Shown: positions 17,939 through 27,390, counted from the stretch's first letter. The stretch: 64,000 bases of DNA from UBA974 sp002292405 (GCA_943842425.1 CALTBR010000002.1:496001-560000), one strand, 5' to 3'. Made by a program: numbers and translations. Notes: generated by a model not told the origin, from the sequence alone.

Positions 17939-18737
17939 ATCTAACGACCACAAATCTCTCTGTGCGAACAGCAATTCCATTAATTTCAAGTGTGCAAAAG
18001 CAAAGCCCTTGTGTCAATTTCTCTGAATGTATTGCAACCTTTCCACTTAGAACAAGACCGCTCTCGCGCATTATCTCCTTCCCCGCTAAGTCCCTAAAAA
18101 CAAGATCACATACGTCGCCTGTGCGAATATGATAATCTAGCCATCCTGTTCCTTCTATAGGATTAGGGTACACTGTCCCTATTGATGAAATATCGAGGTT
18201 ACCGGGCTCATTTTCAATCGCTGATGTTGCAGTGACCACATATGTGATTTGATGACATGAACCGGCGTCAATATCGCCAACTGGGTGAAAACAATATTCA
18301 AATGTTGTTGTACCTAAAACATTGTGAGGATAGTAATACGCAATGAATGTTGTATCAGTAGCTCCAGATTGAAGGTTAACAAGGAGAGATGCATTTGATG
18401 AGGAGGCGTCTGTGCCATAGTTATAACACAGAGGTCCCCAACAAAATTTTTCATAAGCTCCCTCAACAGGATTCTCTGGCAATGATTGAACGTAAGGGTA
18501 GTTATATGGAGATACTGTATCTATGAAACTTCGAGTGCACATTAGAATCTGTTCTGAATCTAATTCGTTCAGAACATCCCAATGCACAGAAATTTCACCC
18601 GAATGTAATTCATTAAGTGTATCTAGTGCAGCAAAAATCGTGTCTGAAGGAGCGATGATTGTGGGTTGGGCTGCAATGGCTCCGACAAGTAAAAATGTCG
18701 AGGCCAGAATAATCGATTTGAGTTTGGTATAAAACAT
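17937..18737 (-). CDS. Secreted protein with T9SS type A sorting domain
   Basis: A 266-aa exported protein: signal peptide (residues 1-23), a middle region with paired cysteines and no recognised enzyme domain, and a C-terminal T9SS type A-like domain from about residue 188, beginning with the diagnostic YPNPIEG and ending ...TERFVVVR. It is therefore a probable substrate of the SprA channel encoded two genes downstream. The function of the middle region is unknown; the Ig-like strand pattern is only suggestive. It is divergent from the TlpA gene. Confidence 0.8.
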   Translation of the reverse strand: MFYTKLKSIILASTFLLVGAIAAQPTIIAPSDTIFAALDTLNELHSGEISVHWDVLNELDSEQILMCTRSFIDTVSPYNYPYVQSLPENPVEGAYEKFCWGPLCYNYGTDASSSNASLLVNLQSGATDTTFIAYYYPHNVLGTTTFEYCFHPVGDIDAGSCHQITYVVTATSAIENEPGNLDISSIGTVYPNPIEGTGWLDYHIRTGDVCDLVFRDLAGKEIMRESGLVLSGKVAIHSEKLTQGLCFCTLEINGIAVRTERFVVVR

Positions 18738-18742
18738 GAGTA

Positions 18743-18750
18743 CGAAGGTA
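18743..18750 (-). promoter_or_regulatory. -7 box of the T9SS cargo gene (leaderless type)
   Basis: TACCTTCG on the minus strand, followed by TACTC and the ATG at 18737. It differs from TAnnTTTG at one position. Confidence 0.45.
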
Positions 18751-18809
18751 ATACATTCCGTTTATCGAGAAAGCCGTTTCTTTGTCGCACCTATTAGAAA
18801 TTTTAAACG

Positions 18810-19331
18810 ATGAATTTTAACTTCTATAAAACCTCTAGCCCAGTGAAAAGCATCTTGCTAGCTGGGGTTTTTGTTTCATTAATGACTGTTGATGCATATG
18901 CACAGTCTATCCCTTCTGTTAAACTCAAAGATCTCACTGGATCAATCATTGATACTGGAACGATAGAAAACGATGGCAATCCCATTGTTATTTGCTTCTG
19001 GGCTACATGGTGTAGCCCTTGTAAAAGAGAGCTAAATACCTATATGGATTATTACGGGGATTGGCAAGATGAAACTGGGGTTAAAATAGTGGCCGTAAGC
19101 ATCGATGATAGCCGCTCTACAAATAGAGTATCACCGTATATCATGAGTTCCGGATGGGAGTTTGAAATACTACTGGATCCTGCGGGAGATTTTAAACGTG
19201 CTATGCAGGTGATGAATGTTCCACATACATTCTTGTATAATGGTAACGGGGAGTTGGTTTGGTCACATAACAACTACGCCGAAGGAGACGAAGAAGAATT
19301 GTATGAAGAACTACTTAAGTTAGTCGACTAA
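18810..19331 (+). CDS. TlpA-like periplasmic thioredoxin
   Basis: A 173-aa exported thioredoxin-fold protein. The signal peptide covers about residues 1-32 (ending DAYAQ), and the active site WATWCSPC has Cys68 and Cys71. The cis-Pro region VPHTFLYN follows at the expected distance. Family members reduce disulfides or act in cytochrome c maturation outside the cytoplasm. It sits 2 bp before a DUF6029-type protein, so the two are co-transcribed. I cannot tell its partner from the sequence. Confidence 0.88.
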   Translation: MNFNFYKTSSPVKSILLAGVFVSLMTVDAYAQSIPSVKLKDLTGSIIDTGTIENDGNPIVICFWATWCSPCKRELNTYMDYYGDWQDETGVKIVAVSIDDSRSTNRVSPYIMSSGWEFEILLDPAGDFKRAMQVMNVPHTFLYNGNGELVWSHNNYAEGDEEELYEELLKLVD

Positions 19332-19333
19332 GC

Positions 19334-21040
19334 ATGAAGCATTTTATCGCATTTTTTACTTTGGGAATGCTACTTAATGGTATTGTAGATGCTCAAGAAA
19401 CAAGCACAGGTGTTGTCTCTGGAAATATGTCTGTTCTCTTTCAGTCATACCAGGAGGATTCTATTATAGGGGCGGTCGTTCCTCCCTCAAAATCAGGGTT
19501 TAATGCTTATTCCAATATTATTTACACTCAAGGGAATTTCTCTGCCGGATTCCGTTACGAATCCTATCTGAATAGCGTCCTAGGTTTTCCAGGTCGATTT
19601 AAAGGTTCAGGCATTGGATATAGATATGCCAGGTGGAGTGATCCCGAAATTGGTGTAGATGTGACAGTAGGTAATTTCTACGAAACATTCGGAGCAGGCG
19701 TTCTTTTAAGATCATATGAAGAAAGGAATCTAGGGTTAGATAATGCGATGGATGGTGTGCGGCTTTTACTAAGTCCAATAGATGGCATCAATGTGAAAAT
19801 GGTTTATGGAAAGCAGCGCTTAGATTTCGATAGTCGACTTATAAATAGTGATGGCATCGTTAGAGGTGTAGATGTCGAAGTAAGCTTAAACGACATCATA
19901 CCCGCTCTAAAAGATTCTAAACTCAAAGTAATTCCCGGTTACTCATTTGTAAGTAGATTTCAAGATGGGGGTAACATTGTAAAGGACACACTTATTCTAG
20001 AGCTTCCAGAAAATGTTGCGGGATGGGAGTATGGGACTACTGTACATTATGGAATGTGGAAAGGAGGGATAGGTCTTACAAAGAAAATTAATGACCCTTC
20101 AGCAGATAACGGATATATATATAAAGAAGGCGAGGCTCTAATGTATTACCTCACTGGAAATATCAAAGACTTAACATTCCTCTTTCAGAGATCAACAACA
20201 GATAATATGAGCTTTAGATCAGATAGAGATTTACTTCTTTTTGATGCTCCTATTAATAACATCCCAGCAATTACAAAACCTCATACTTATAATTTAGCCG
20301 CAACGCTATATCCATATGCAACAGTAATAAATGGAGAGTCTAGTTTCAGAGGAGAACTATACTACAGACTTAAGCGTGGATCTAAGCTAGGAGGTAAATA
20401 CGGTACGAAAATGAACATTGTCTTTGCTACTTCATATAGCCTTGACACTACTCATTTAAGTGGAGTGGATGGTGTTGTTTATGGATACCAAAGAAATAGC
20501 TGGGGGCTTGGCGACTCATTAAATGTTCAAGACATAAGCTTTGAGATTGAAAGGAAGTTTTCTAAAACTTTCAAGGCTAAGGCAATGTATATGAATCTTA
20601 TTTTCAATACTCTTGCAACTCCCGTAACTACTGATTACAAGGGTCTTGTAAATGCTAATATATATGTCCTTGAAACCCAAATACGAACTAACAAGCGTCA
20701 AAGCCTAAGAACTGAGTTCCAAGTGTTGACTACCGGAAAGTGGAGAGATGTTGAGGGAGAGCTTATTAAACAAGACAAAGGAGATTGGGCAACTGTTGTT
20801 GCTGAATACACCTGGAGCCCCCATTGGTTTGCAAACATTACTGACCAATACAATTTTGGGAACCCCGACGAAGCAAAACGGGTCCACTATCTGTTTGGAT
20901 CTGCTGGATATGTTAACGGTTCTCACAGATTAAGTATAGGATACGGAAAGCGACGAGAGGGTATCTTTTGCGTTGGGGGTGTCTGTAGGGCAGTACCCGC
21001 ATCTAATGGATTAGAGGTGACATTTACCTCTAGTTTTTAA
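19334..21040 (+). CDS. DUF6029-like outer-membrane protein
   Basis: A 568-aa protein with a signal peptide (residues 1-20) and alternating hydrophobic/polar strands throughout, ending with a terminal Phe (TFTSSF), as expected for an outer-membrane beta-barrel. Segments such as FYETFGAGVLLRSYEERNLG match the Bacteroidota family I know as DUF6029. The function is unknown. Its immediate linkage to the TlpA gene (2 bp) suggests the thioredoxin may act on it or work beside it; this is inference. Confidence 0.75.
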   Translation: MKHFIAFFTLGMLLNGIVDAQETSTGVVSGNMSVLFQSYQEDSIIGAVVPPSKSGFNAYSNIIYTQGNFSAGFRYESYLNSVLGFPGRFKGSGIGYRYARWSDPEIGVDVTVGNFYETFGAGVLLRSYEERNLGLDNAMDGVRLLLSPIDGINVKMVYGKQRLDFDSRLINSDGIVRGVDVEVSLNDIIPALKDSKLKVIPGYSFVSRFQDGGNIVKDTLILELPENVAGWEYGTTVHYGMWKGGIGLTKKINDPSADNGYIYKEGEALMYYLTGNIKDLTFLFQRSTTDNMSFRSDRDLLLFDAPINNIPAITKPHTYNLAATLYPYATVINGESSFRGELYYRLKRGSKLGGKYGTKMNIVFATSYSLDTTHLSGVDGVVYGYQRNSWGLGDSLNVQDISFEIERKFSKTFKAKAMYMNLIFNTLATPVTTDYKGLVNANIYVLETQIRTNKRQSLRTEFQVLTTGKWRDVEGELIKQDKGDWATVVAEYTWSPHWFANITDQYNFGNPDEAKRVHYLFGSAGYVNGSHRLSIGYGKRREGIFCVGGVCRAVPASNGLEVTFTSSF

Positions 21041-21154
21041 CTTAAAATAGTACATTAACAAGAGTTAAGGGTGTATAATTCACCAAATATTCTTTAAATT
21101 AGCACCTCCTGTTCGATAAAATATTGATTTACAACTAATTTAAACCTTAATAAT

Positions 21155-22657
21155 ATGAAGCACCTTTACTTGCTTTTCGCAGTACTTACTATCTCTACCA
21201 CTGCTCTCGCGCAACTTCCAGATGGGAGTATCGCTCCTGATTTCACCGCCACTGATATCAACGGCAACGAGTGGAACTTATACGACCTTCTTGATCAAGG
21301 AAACACTGTTATACTAGACTTCTCTGCCACATGGTGCGGTCCTTGTTGGAGTTACGCACTTGGTGGTACTTTAGAAGATATGTACTCAACATTTGGTCCA
21401 GAAGGCACAGGAGACTTATATGTTTTCTACCTAGAATCTGATGATTCAACAACGGATGCAGACCTGAATGGAACTGGACCAGCAACAACAGGGGATTGGG
21501 TCTCAATTACAAATTTCCCAATTATCGATAACGCTTCAAATATTTTTGACAGCTACAGTAATACATACTACCCTACTATCTACACTGTTTGTCCTGATGG
21601 GACAGAGAACGCAACTACAGGTGAAATGGAATATTCACTGGTGGAGTCAGGTCAAACTACTTTTGAAGGGCACGTCGCTGCTGCATTTCAGAATTGCGCT
21701 AACTCAATTACTGGTGCTGCACCATTAATGACTTACAATGGTGAGACTTCTTCATGTGGAGGAGGCGAGTGGATGGCTTCAACAGCTGTTTCTAACCTTG
21801 GATCAGATGATGTCACTGAGATGGTATTTGCTGTTGAGCTGAATGGAGTTGCGCAAACTGACGTCACATGGTCAGGTGTACTTTCAAATGGTGGAAATGA
21901 AACGATAGATCTTGGTTCTTATAACGAAATCGGAACATTTGACTACAGCCTTGTTTCTGTAAACGGTGCGTCTTGGAATGCCGAAGGATCAGCGGCAATT
22001 GTTGGTTCAACTGAAGCTACGTCGTATGTTCAAGTTCGCATCACGACTGACAACTGGCCTGAGGAGACTGGTTGGACTATTGAGTCTGCGTCTGGAATGT
22101 ACATTGATGGTATTGCAACTGGAGCACTAGCAGGTCAAGCTGATACTGAATTCACTTGGGATGTTGCTCTTAACCTTGACGAGTGTTACGTATTCACAAT
22201 GATCGACACATACGGTGACGGACTTTATGCTTCTCAATGGGGTGACTTCGTTGACGGTGTAGCTTCAATCGTTTCTATGGACGGAATGGAAGAAGTAGGA
22301 ATAGTACTTGAATACGATGGTGCATCAGGATACGAGTGGGCTGAACTAGTAGCTGGAATGGAAGTGACTCAGGTAACTGGAATCACTGAAAATGATCTTA
22401 CATCTAGCGTAAACGTCTTCCCCAATCCTTTCACTGATAACACAACACTTTCTTTCTCTGCTGCTGACGCAGGACAGGCTTCTGTCGTTGTTTACAACTT
22501 AGTTGGAAAGAAAGTTATTGAAATGAATCTTGGAAATATAGCTGCAGGAACGCAAACTATTGAGTTAGACTTCGCTTCTATGGAGGCTGGGATATACCTC
22601 GTAAGCCTAACTGCGGGTAACGAAACATCTACTCTACGAGTAACGAACGCACAATAA
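21155..22657 (+). CDS. Secreted thioredoxin-domain protein with T9SS type A tail
   Basis: A 500-aa exported protein. The signal peptide ends at about residue 20 (TALAQ). An AhpC/TSA- or TlpA-like thioredoxin domain (about 21-190) has the active site ATWCGPC (Cys61, Cys64). The middle contains Ig-like strands and a motif DECYVFTMIDTYGDGLY, often seen in T9SS-exported proteins. The C-terminal T9SS type A domain starts near residue 413 (VFPNPFTDN). A secreted, probably cell-surface disulfide protein is implied. It is monocistronic and ends in a strong terminator. Confidence 0.85.
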   Translation: MKHLYLLFAVLTISTTALAQLPDGSIAPDFTATDINGNEWNLYDLLDQGNTVILDFSATWCGPCWSYALGGTLEDMYSTFGPEGTGDLYVFYLESDDSTTDADLNGTGPATTGDWVSITNFPIIDNASNIFDSYSNTYYPTIYTVCPDGTENATTGEMEYSLVESGQTTFEGHVAAAFQNCANSITGAAPLMTYNGETSSCGGGEWMASTAVSNLGSDDVTEMVFAVELNGVAQTDVTWSGVLSNGGNETIDLGSYNEIGTFDYSLVSVNGASWNAEGSAAIVGSTEATSYVQVRITTDNWPEETGWTIESASGMYIDGIATGALAGQADTEFTWDVALNLDECYVFTMIDTYGDGLYASQWGDFVDGVASIVSMDGMEEVGIVLEYDGASGYEWAELVAGMEVTQVTGITENDLTSSVNVFPNPFTDNTTLSFSAADAGQASVVVYNLVGKKVIEMNLGNIAAGTQTIELDFASMEAGIYLVSLTAGNETSTLRVTNAQ

Positions 22658-22691
22658 GGGCTTTCCTTATAGAACTCGTATAAACGATATT

Positions 22692-22743
22692 GAATCCGCG
22701 TTGTGTACTTTATGTACAGGCGCGGATTCTTTATTTATTTTAA
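22692..22743 (+). terminator. Rho-independent terminator
   Basis: GAATCCGCG (22692-22700) pairs perfectly with CGCGGATTC (22721-22729). An inner stem TGTAC/GTACA extends the hairpin, and a T-rich tract follows from 22730. Confidence 0.88.
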
Positions 22744-22768
22744 AACATCAAGATTACTTTAGATAGAT

Positions 22769-23638
22769 ATGAAGCTTATTCGATTTTTATCCATAGTTGT
22801 AATAACTACATGTATTCTATTCCCTTCATGCGACATTATTGAGGAACCTATCATTCCTTTTACTGAAGGGTACAATGTCGAGCTGTATGGTAATCCTCCA
22901 GTTTTTCAATTGGCTACAACCACAGGTAAGAATGTATTGGTTGAAGACTTCACTGCCCATCAATGTGGTAACTGTCCTCCTGCTGCCGAAATTGCTGAAG
23001 AACTAGCGGTATCAAATCCAGATCGTGTTTTTCCACTTGCAATACACGCTGGAAACTTGGCTATAACAAATGAATCATACCCGCTTGATTGGACTAACGA
23101 AGATGGTGATTTATTTTGGTCTCAACTAGATTTCCAAGCAAATCCTCTTGGGAGAATTAACCGTAAAGGTGGAACCGGGAATTTTTACTCTCCTTCTGAG
23201 TGGTCTGCTGAAGTCGCTTCTGAACTAAATTCTGACTCTCCGCTACAGCTTCAAATCAAAACTTTCTGGCACCCTTCAGCTGGGCAAGGCCATCTTAACA
23301 TCCATGTCAATGGTCAATTTACAAATGGTGCTCTAGATGGGGAATGTAAACTTGCTATACTTTTTACAGAGTCGCATCTCATCGGAGATCAATTGTATTA
23401 TGGAAACGATCCCGAACATATAACTGATTACCAATTCGACCATATGCTTAGAGGTAGTGTGACTGGTGCTGAAGGCCTTGTTGTAATAGATGATGCTTCT
23501 CAGGGTGATGAATTTCAATCTGACTTTACTTTCAACTGGTATCCTGAATGGGTTTTCGAAAATTCTTCAATTTTAATAATAGCCAGTGATGAAAATGGAG
23601 AGGTTGTAAATTGCCTGTCTCACCATTTATCTGAATAA
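22769..23638 (+). CDS. Omp28-family lipoprotein with CxxC
   Basis: A 289-aa lipoprotein: signal peptide with lipobox ending LFPSC (Cys21), then an Omp28-like domain with a thioredoxin-like active site VEDFTAHQCGNCPPA (Cys66, Cys69). Omp28 was first described as an outer-membrane protein of Porphyromonas gingivalis; its biochemical role is not known. It is followed after 7 bp by a beta-barrel protein gene. Together with 18810 and 21155 it makes three exported CxxC proteins within 5 kb. Confidence 0.82.
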   Translation: MKLIRFLSIVVITTCILFPSCDIIEEPIIPFTEGYNVELYGNPPVFQLATTTGKNVLVEDFTAHQCGNCPPAAEIAEELAVSNPDRVFPLAIHAGNLAITNESYPLDWTNEDGDLFWSQLDFQANPLGRINRKGGTGNFYSPSEWSAEVASELNSDSPLQLQIKTFWHPSAGQGHLNIHVNGQFTNGALDGECKLAILFTESHLIGDQLYYGNDPEHITDYQFDHMLRGSVTGAEGLVVIDDASQGDEFQSDFTFNWYPEWVFENSSILIIASDENGEVVNCLSHHLSE

Positions 23639-23645
23639 TCATATT

Positions 23646-24284
23646 ATGCGTCAGGGCCTTTTATTATTTGCTTTTTTACCTTACTTGCTTTCCGCGCAAT
23701 CAAAGAGCTTCGAAGGCCAAGCCTTTCAGTTTAATGGAGGTCTTATCGGAGGTGGAACCGCTTCCCAAATTCATGGAGATGGAATAGGTGGATTCAACAA
23801 AATAGGGCTTCACCTGGGCGCAACTATTGAAATTGGATGGTCTGAAAATAATAACATACAGATCGGAATCATATACAATCAGAAAGGGAGTAAAAAACCG
23901 CCAAACCCAACAGCTGGTGATTACGAAACCTGGAGATACCGATTTACATACATTGATATTCCTATAACCACTAGCTATTCATATGGAATATTCGACCTAA
24001 TGATAGGATTACAACCATCCGTATTACTAGCGGCCGAAGAAGATTTCTATGGAGGTTGGCTTCCAACTGGCTTGCCAATAAAAGAATATGACTTGGGAGG
24101 TGTTTTGGGAATACGAACTGTATATGGGGATCATTCTCATGTTTTTGCTCGTGTTACCCAAAGCATTCTCGCTATTGCTCCTCGGCCAGAGACTCCAACA
24201 GGAACACCAAGATGGAATAATAGAATGTTGAACATGACTGTCGAAGTTGGAGTTACCTATATGATTTCCAAATTAGATCTGTAA
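23646..24284 (+). CDS. Outer-membrane beta-barrel protein (PorT-like)
   Basis: A 212-aa protein with a short signal peptide (about residues 1-17, ending LLSAQ) and about eight amphipathic strands rich in Gly and aromatic residues (for example LHLGATIEIGWSENNNIQIGIIYNQKG). The length and pattern fit the PorT/outer-membrane protein beta-barrel families of Bacteroidota. No specific role can be given. It is co-transcribed with the Omp28 gene. Confidence 0.7.
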   Translation: MRQGLLLFAFLPYLLSAQSKSFEGQAFQFNGGLIGGGTASQIHGDGIGGFNKIGLHLGATIEIGWSENNNIQIGIIYNQKGSKKPPNPTAGDYETWRYRFTYIDIPITTSYSYGIFDLMIGLQPSVLLAAEEDFYGGWLPTGLPIKEYDLGGVLGIRTVYGDHSHVFARVTQSILAIAPRPETPTGTPRWNNRMLNMTVEVGVTYMISKLDL

Positions 24285-24301
24285 GAAAGGTTGTAAATAT
24301 C

Positions 24302-24766
24302 TTAGTTTCTAAGACTGATATTTTGTGAGTGTTCCAGTGGCACCTCAATTTTAACACCCCAAGACTTCCCGCTTACTATTCCAGATGCTGAGAAAGGAAC
24401 TTCCTCTCCTTGTAAAAAATTTATGACATCTTTTTTTAAAATTTCTGCAATAGCTCCTTCTCTGGTAGCGACATGTAACCTTATTGTGGCAGTATCTCTT
24501 GCGCCAATATTTACTATTTTAGGTAAACTCACATACCCAGCGTCTACATCCCTAACTCTAAGTTTGATTTGCGTTTCGTTTAATTCTATTGGATATAAAT
24601 TAGGGTTATAAATCTTCACGTCAAGGTTAGAGCGAAGTCCCTTGAGTCCAATCGCTACTTCTGAAAAATTGTCTACATTAATTACTTCAAGCTGCTTATA
24701 ACATCCCGTCAAAGTCGAGATGGATACAATCGCTAAAAGCGGAAAGAAATAAAAATTACTTTTCAT
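24302..24766 (-). CDS. LEA14-like lipoprotein
   Basis: A 154-aa lipoprotein with lipobox LTGC (Cys22). The mature part resembles the LEA type 2 / WHy fold: NLDVKIYNPNLYPIELNETQIKLRVRD is typical of the first half. Such domains are beta-sandwiches of unknown function in bacterial envelopes. The start overlaps the upstream M20 peptidase stop by 11 bp. Confidence 0.75.
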   Translation of the reverse strand: MKSNFYFFPLLAIVSISTLTGCYKQLEVINVDNFSEVAIGLKGLRSNLDVKIYNPNLYPIELNETQIKLRVRDVDAGYVSLPKIVNIGARDTATIRLHVATREGAIAEILKKDVINFLQGEEVPFSASGIVSGKSWGVKIEVPLEHSQNISLRN

Positions 24767-26144
24767 GTAGCTGAGCGAAATGAGTGTAGAAATGAGGAAT
24801 GGTTTCTATTCCTTTAAAGTAATTAAAAACGCCATAATGCTCATTGGGAGAATGAATTGCATCAGAATCTAATCCGAAACCAAACAGCACCGTTTTCAGA
24901 CCTAAGATGCGCTCAAAAGAAGCTACAATAGGAATTGAACCTCCTGAACGAACTGGAATGGGTTCTTTTCCGAATGTATGCTTCATCGCGAGGGCGGCGG
25001 CGTGATAAGCTGGGCTATCGGTAGGGGTAATTGCAGGTGCAGCTCCATGCATTTCCGTCACTTTCACTTTTACACTTGAAGGTGCTATTTTCTTGAAGTG
25101 CTTTGTGAAAAGCTTCGTGATCGTTTCGTGGTCTTGGTGTGGTACAAGGCGCATTGATATTTTTGCAGTTGCAATAGACGCGATAACAGTCTTCGCACCA
25201 TCTCCTGTATATCCTCCCCATATACCATTTACGTCTAAAGTAGGTCTAATGCTCATTCTCTCATATGGAGTATAATCGGACTCCCCTTCATGCGCACCTA
25301 TATCAATACTTGCTTTATGTGTTTCCTCAGAAAAAGGAGCCCTTGCCATAGCCGCTCTCTCATCAGAAGTGAGTTCTAAGACGTCGTCGTAGAATCCATC
25401 AACTGTGATTCTTTGGTCTTCGTCTTTTAACGAAGAAATCATCTCAGCAAGAATATTAATCGGGTTGGGAGCAGAACCTCCGTAAAGTCCGCTATGTAAA
25501 TCGCGGTTAGGTCCAGTAACCTCAACCTCTACATATGATAATCCACGTAGACCTACTGTAATAGACGGTGTGTCGTTAGCGAATATTCCGGTATCGCTAA
25601 CAAGGACAACGTCTGCCGACAGCTTTTTTTTATTTGATTCGATAAAGTCGTCAAGATGAGAGCTTCCAACTTCCTCCTCACCTTCAATAATAAATTTAAT
25701 GTTGCAAGGCACATCGCCTTTAGATACCATAGCCTCAAGGGCTTTGACATGCATAAACATTTGGCCTTTATCGTCACAAGATCCTCTGGCAAAAATCGCC
25801 CCTTCAGGATGCTTATCTGTAACTTTAATGATAGGCTCGAAAGCTGGATTGTCCCAAAGGTCGATAGGGTCAGGTGGTTGTACGTCATAGTGACCATAAA
25901 CAAGCACTGTTGGAGCATCAACACTTGTTTGATATTCTCCAAAAACGATCGGATGTCCCGGTGTTTTAATAACCTCCACATTACTTGCTCCAGCTCTTTT
26001 TAGAGACGCTGCAACAGCTTCTGCACATTTCCTTACATCACCCTCAAAAGCAGGGTCTGCAGATATTGATGGGATTCTTAAAATATCGAATAATTCGTCA
26101 AGCATACGTTGACGATTTTCTGTTATAAAACCTTTAATGTCCAT
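24756..26144 (-). CDS. M20-family dipeptidase
   Basis: Zinc metallopeptidase of the M20 group, most like the dipeptidases that carry VYGHYDVQPPDP. Visible metal and catalytic residues are the His and Asp of GHYDVQ, Asp in ARGSCDDKGQ, and Glu-Glu in IEGEEEVGSSHL. The dimerisation (lid) domain is present, as is GGSIPIV before the C-terminal His (DAIHSPNEH). It is cytosolic, about 462 aa. I chose ATG at 26144 (MDIKGFI) over the TTG at 26150. A TACATTTG box ends 3 nt before this ATG. Confidence 0.92.
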   Translation of the reverse strand: MDIKGFITENRQRMLDELFDILRIPSISADPAFEGDVRKCAEAVAASLKRAGASNVEVIKTPGHPIVFGEYQTSVDAPTVLVYGHYDVQPPDPIDLWDNPAFEPIIKVTDKHPEGAIFARGSCDDKGQMFMHVKALEAMVSKGDVPCNIKFIIEGEEEVGSSHLDDFIESNKKKLSADVVLVSDTGIFANDTPSITVGLRGLSYVEVEVTGPNRDLHSGLYGGSAPNPINILAEMISSLKDEDQRITVDGFYDDVLELTSDERAAMARAPFSEETHKASIDIGAHEGESDYTPYERMSIRPTLDVNGIWGGYTGDGAKTVIASIATAKISMRLVPHQDHETITKLFTKHFKKIAPSSVKVKVTEMHGAAPAITPTDSPAYHAAALAMKHTFGKEPIPVRSGGSIPIVASFERILGLKTVLFGFGLDSDAIHSPNEHYGVFNYFKGIETIPHFYTHFAQLHEK

Positions 26145-26147
26145 GCT

Positions 26148-26155
26148 CAAATGTA
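26148..26155 (-). promoter_or_regulatory. -7 box of the M20 peptidase (leaderless type)
   Basis: Perfect TACATTTG on the minus strand, then AGC, then the ATG at 26144. Confidence 0.45.
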
Positions 26156-26172
26156 CAAAGGGAGTACTCAGC

Positions 26173-26180
26173 TATCTTTG
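26173..26180 (+). promoter_or_regulatory. -7 box of the proline dehydrogenase gene
   Basis: Perfect TATCTTTG, ending 28 nt before the ATG at 26209. It lies downstream of the more distal in-frame codons (from 26137), which rules those out as starts if this promoter is used. Confidence 0.5.
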
Positions 26181-26208
26181 TAACGATTGGAAAAAGATTC
26201 TCAAAAAA

Positions 26209-27381
26209 ATGAGCAAAAATTCACTGCCTGATTTTAACAATACCGAGTTGGCATTTCGTCACTTATCAGACAAAGATCTTAGTCGTGGTAAAATGCTTTT
26301 TCAATTGTTAAGTCGCCCATGGTTAGTAAAATTGGGAAGTGTCTTAGCTCGTATTGCACTTTTCGTTAAATTCCCAATAGGTTGGGCCGTAAGGCCTACA
26401 GTTTATGCTCAGTTTTGTGGAGGTGAAGATATTTCCGATTCTGAAGAAACAATAGAACTTCTTTATAGAAGTGGTGTACGTACTATTTTAGATTATAGCG
26501 CAGAAGGTGTCGACACAGAAAAAGAATTAGATAGTACTTGTTCTGAAATTTTAAAAACGGTAACTGCCGCTTCCAACGACCCGCGCCACGCTTTTGCTGT
26601 GTTTAAACCAAGTGGGCTTTCTCACAATGACCTTCTCGAGAAAGATCCTTCAAAGTTTACCTCTTTGGAAAAAGAGGCCTGGGAGAGAGTGGTTCGCCGA
26701 GTACGTTCAATTTGTGCTACCACATCTGAGGCAGGGGGAAGCGTTTTAATAGATGCTGAGGAAACATGGCTTCAGGATGCAATTGACAAATTGGCTGAAG
26801 ACATGATGACTGACTTTAATCGCGAAAGAGCGGTCGTCTTCACCACAGCTCAACTCTACCGCCACGACCGACTCGCCTTTATAAAAGATCTCGCATCTCG
26901 AGCTGAAGAAGGTGACTATATCGTAGGTGTTAAACTGGTAAGAGGTGCGTATATGGAAAAGGAACGTGAACGGGCTGAAAAAAACTCATACCCCTCTCCT
27001 ATACAAGTTGACAAAGCCGCAACGGACTCTGATTTTGATTTGGCTGTAGAATTCTGCCTAGATAATCTCGATAGAGTAAACCTATTTTGTGGTTCACATA
27101 ATGAGAAAAGCAACATAAAGCTATGTGAGATGATGAAAGAACGAGGCCTTTCTTCAGACGACAACCGCATCACATTCTCTCAACTCCTAGGTATGAGTGA
27201 TCCCATTACTTTTAATCTGGCTGCACACGGTTATAATGTTGCGAAATACGTCCCCTACGGTCCCATCCGCGAGGCAATGCCTTATCTGATTCGTCGTGCA
27301 AAAGAGAATACTTCCGTAGCAGGACAAACTTCCCGCGAGCTAACTCTTATCCGCTCCGAAATAGAGAGGCGTAAGCGTTAA
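26209..27381 (+). CDS. Proline dehydrogenase
   Basis: FAD enzyme that oxidises proline to pyrroline-5-carboxylate, feeding electrons to the quinone pool. The single-domain 390-aa protein has the catalytic barrel motifs YRHDRLAFIKDL, VKLVRGAYMEKER, FCGSHNEKSN and the C-terminal PYGPIREAMPYLIRRAKENTS, which binds proline. I took ATG at 26209 (MSKNSLPDF) because it fits the family and the promoter box at 26173. The matching P5C dehydrogenase is not in this window. A small membrane protein follows after 9 bp. Confidence 0.95.
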   Translation: MSKNSLPDFNNTELAFRHLSDKDLSRGKMLFQLLSRPWLVKLGSVLARIALFVKFPIGWAVRPTVYAQFCGGEDISDSEETIELLYRSGVRTILDYSAEGVDTEKELDSTCSEILKTVTAASNDPRHAFAVFKPSGLSHNDLLEKDPSKFTSLEKEAWERVVRRVRSICATTSEAGGSVLIDAEETWLQDAIDKLAEDMMTDFNRERAVVFTTAQLYRHDRLAFIKDLASRAEEGDYIVGVKLVRGAYMEKERERAEKNSYPSPIQVDKAATDSDFDLAVEFCLDNLDRVNLFCGSHNEKSNIKLCEMMKERGLSSDDNRITFSQLLGMSDPITFNLAAHGYNVAKYVPYGPIREAMPYLIRRAKENTSVAGQTSRELTLIRSEIERRKR

Positions 27382-27390
27382 TAACTACAA

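Noticed and set aside
24295..24323. Weak hairpin between the PorT-like gene and the LEA14-like gene
   Set aside because: Only a 5-bp CTTAG/CTAAG core with an imperfect AT outer stem; not strong enough to call a terminator.
25553..25981. 142-aa frame overlapping the M20 peptidase gene
   Set aside because: Same region as well-conserved peptidase motifs in another frame; no signal of its own.
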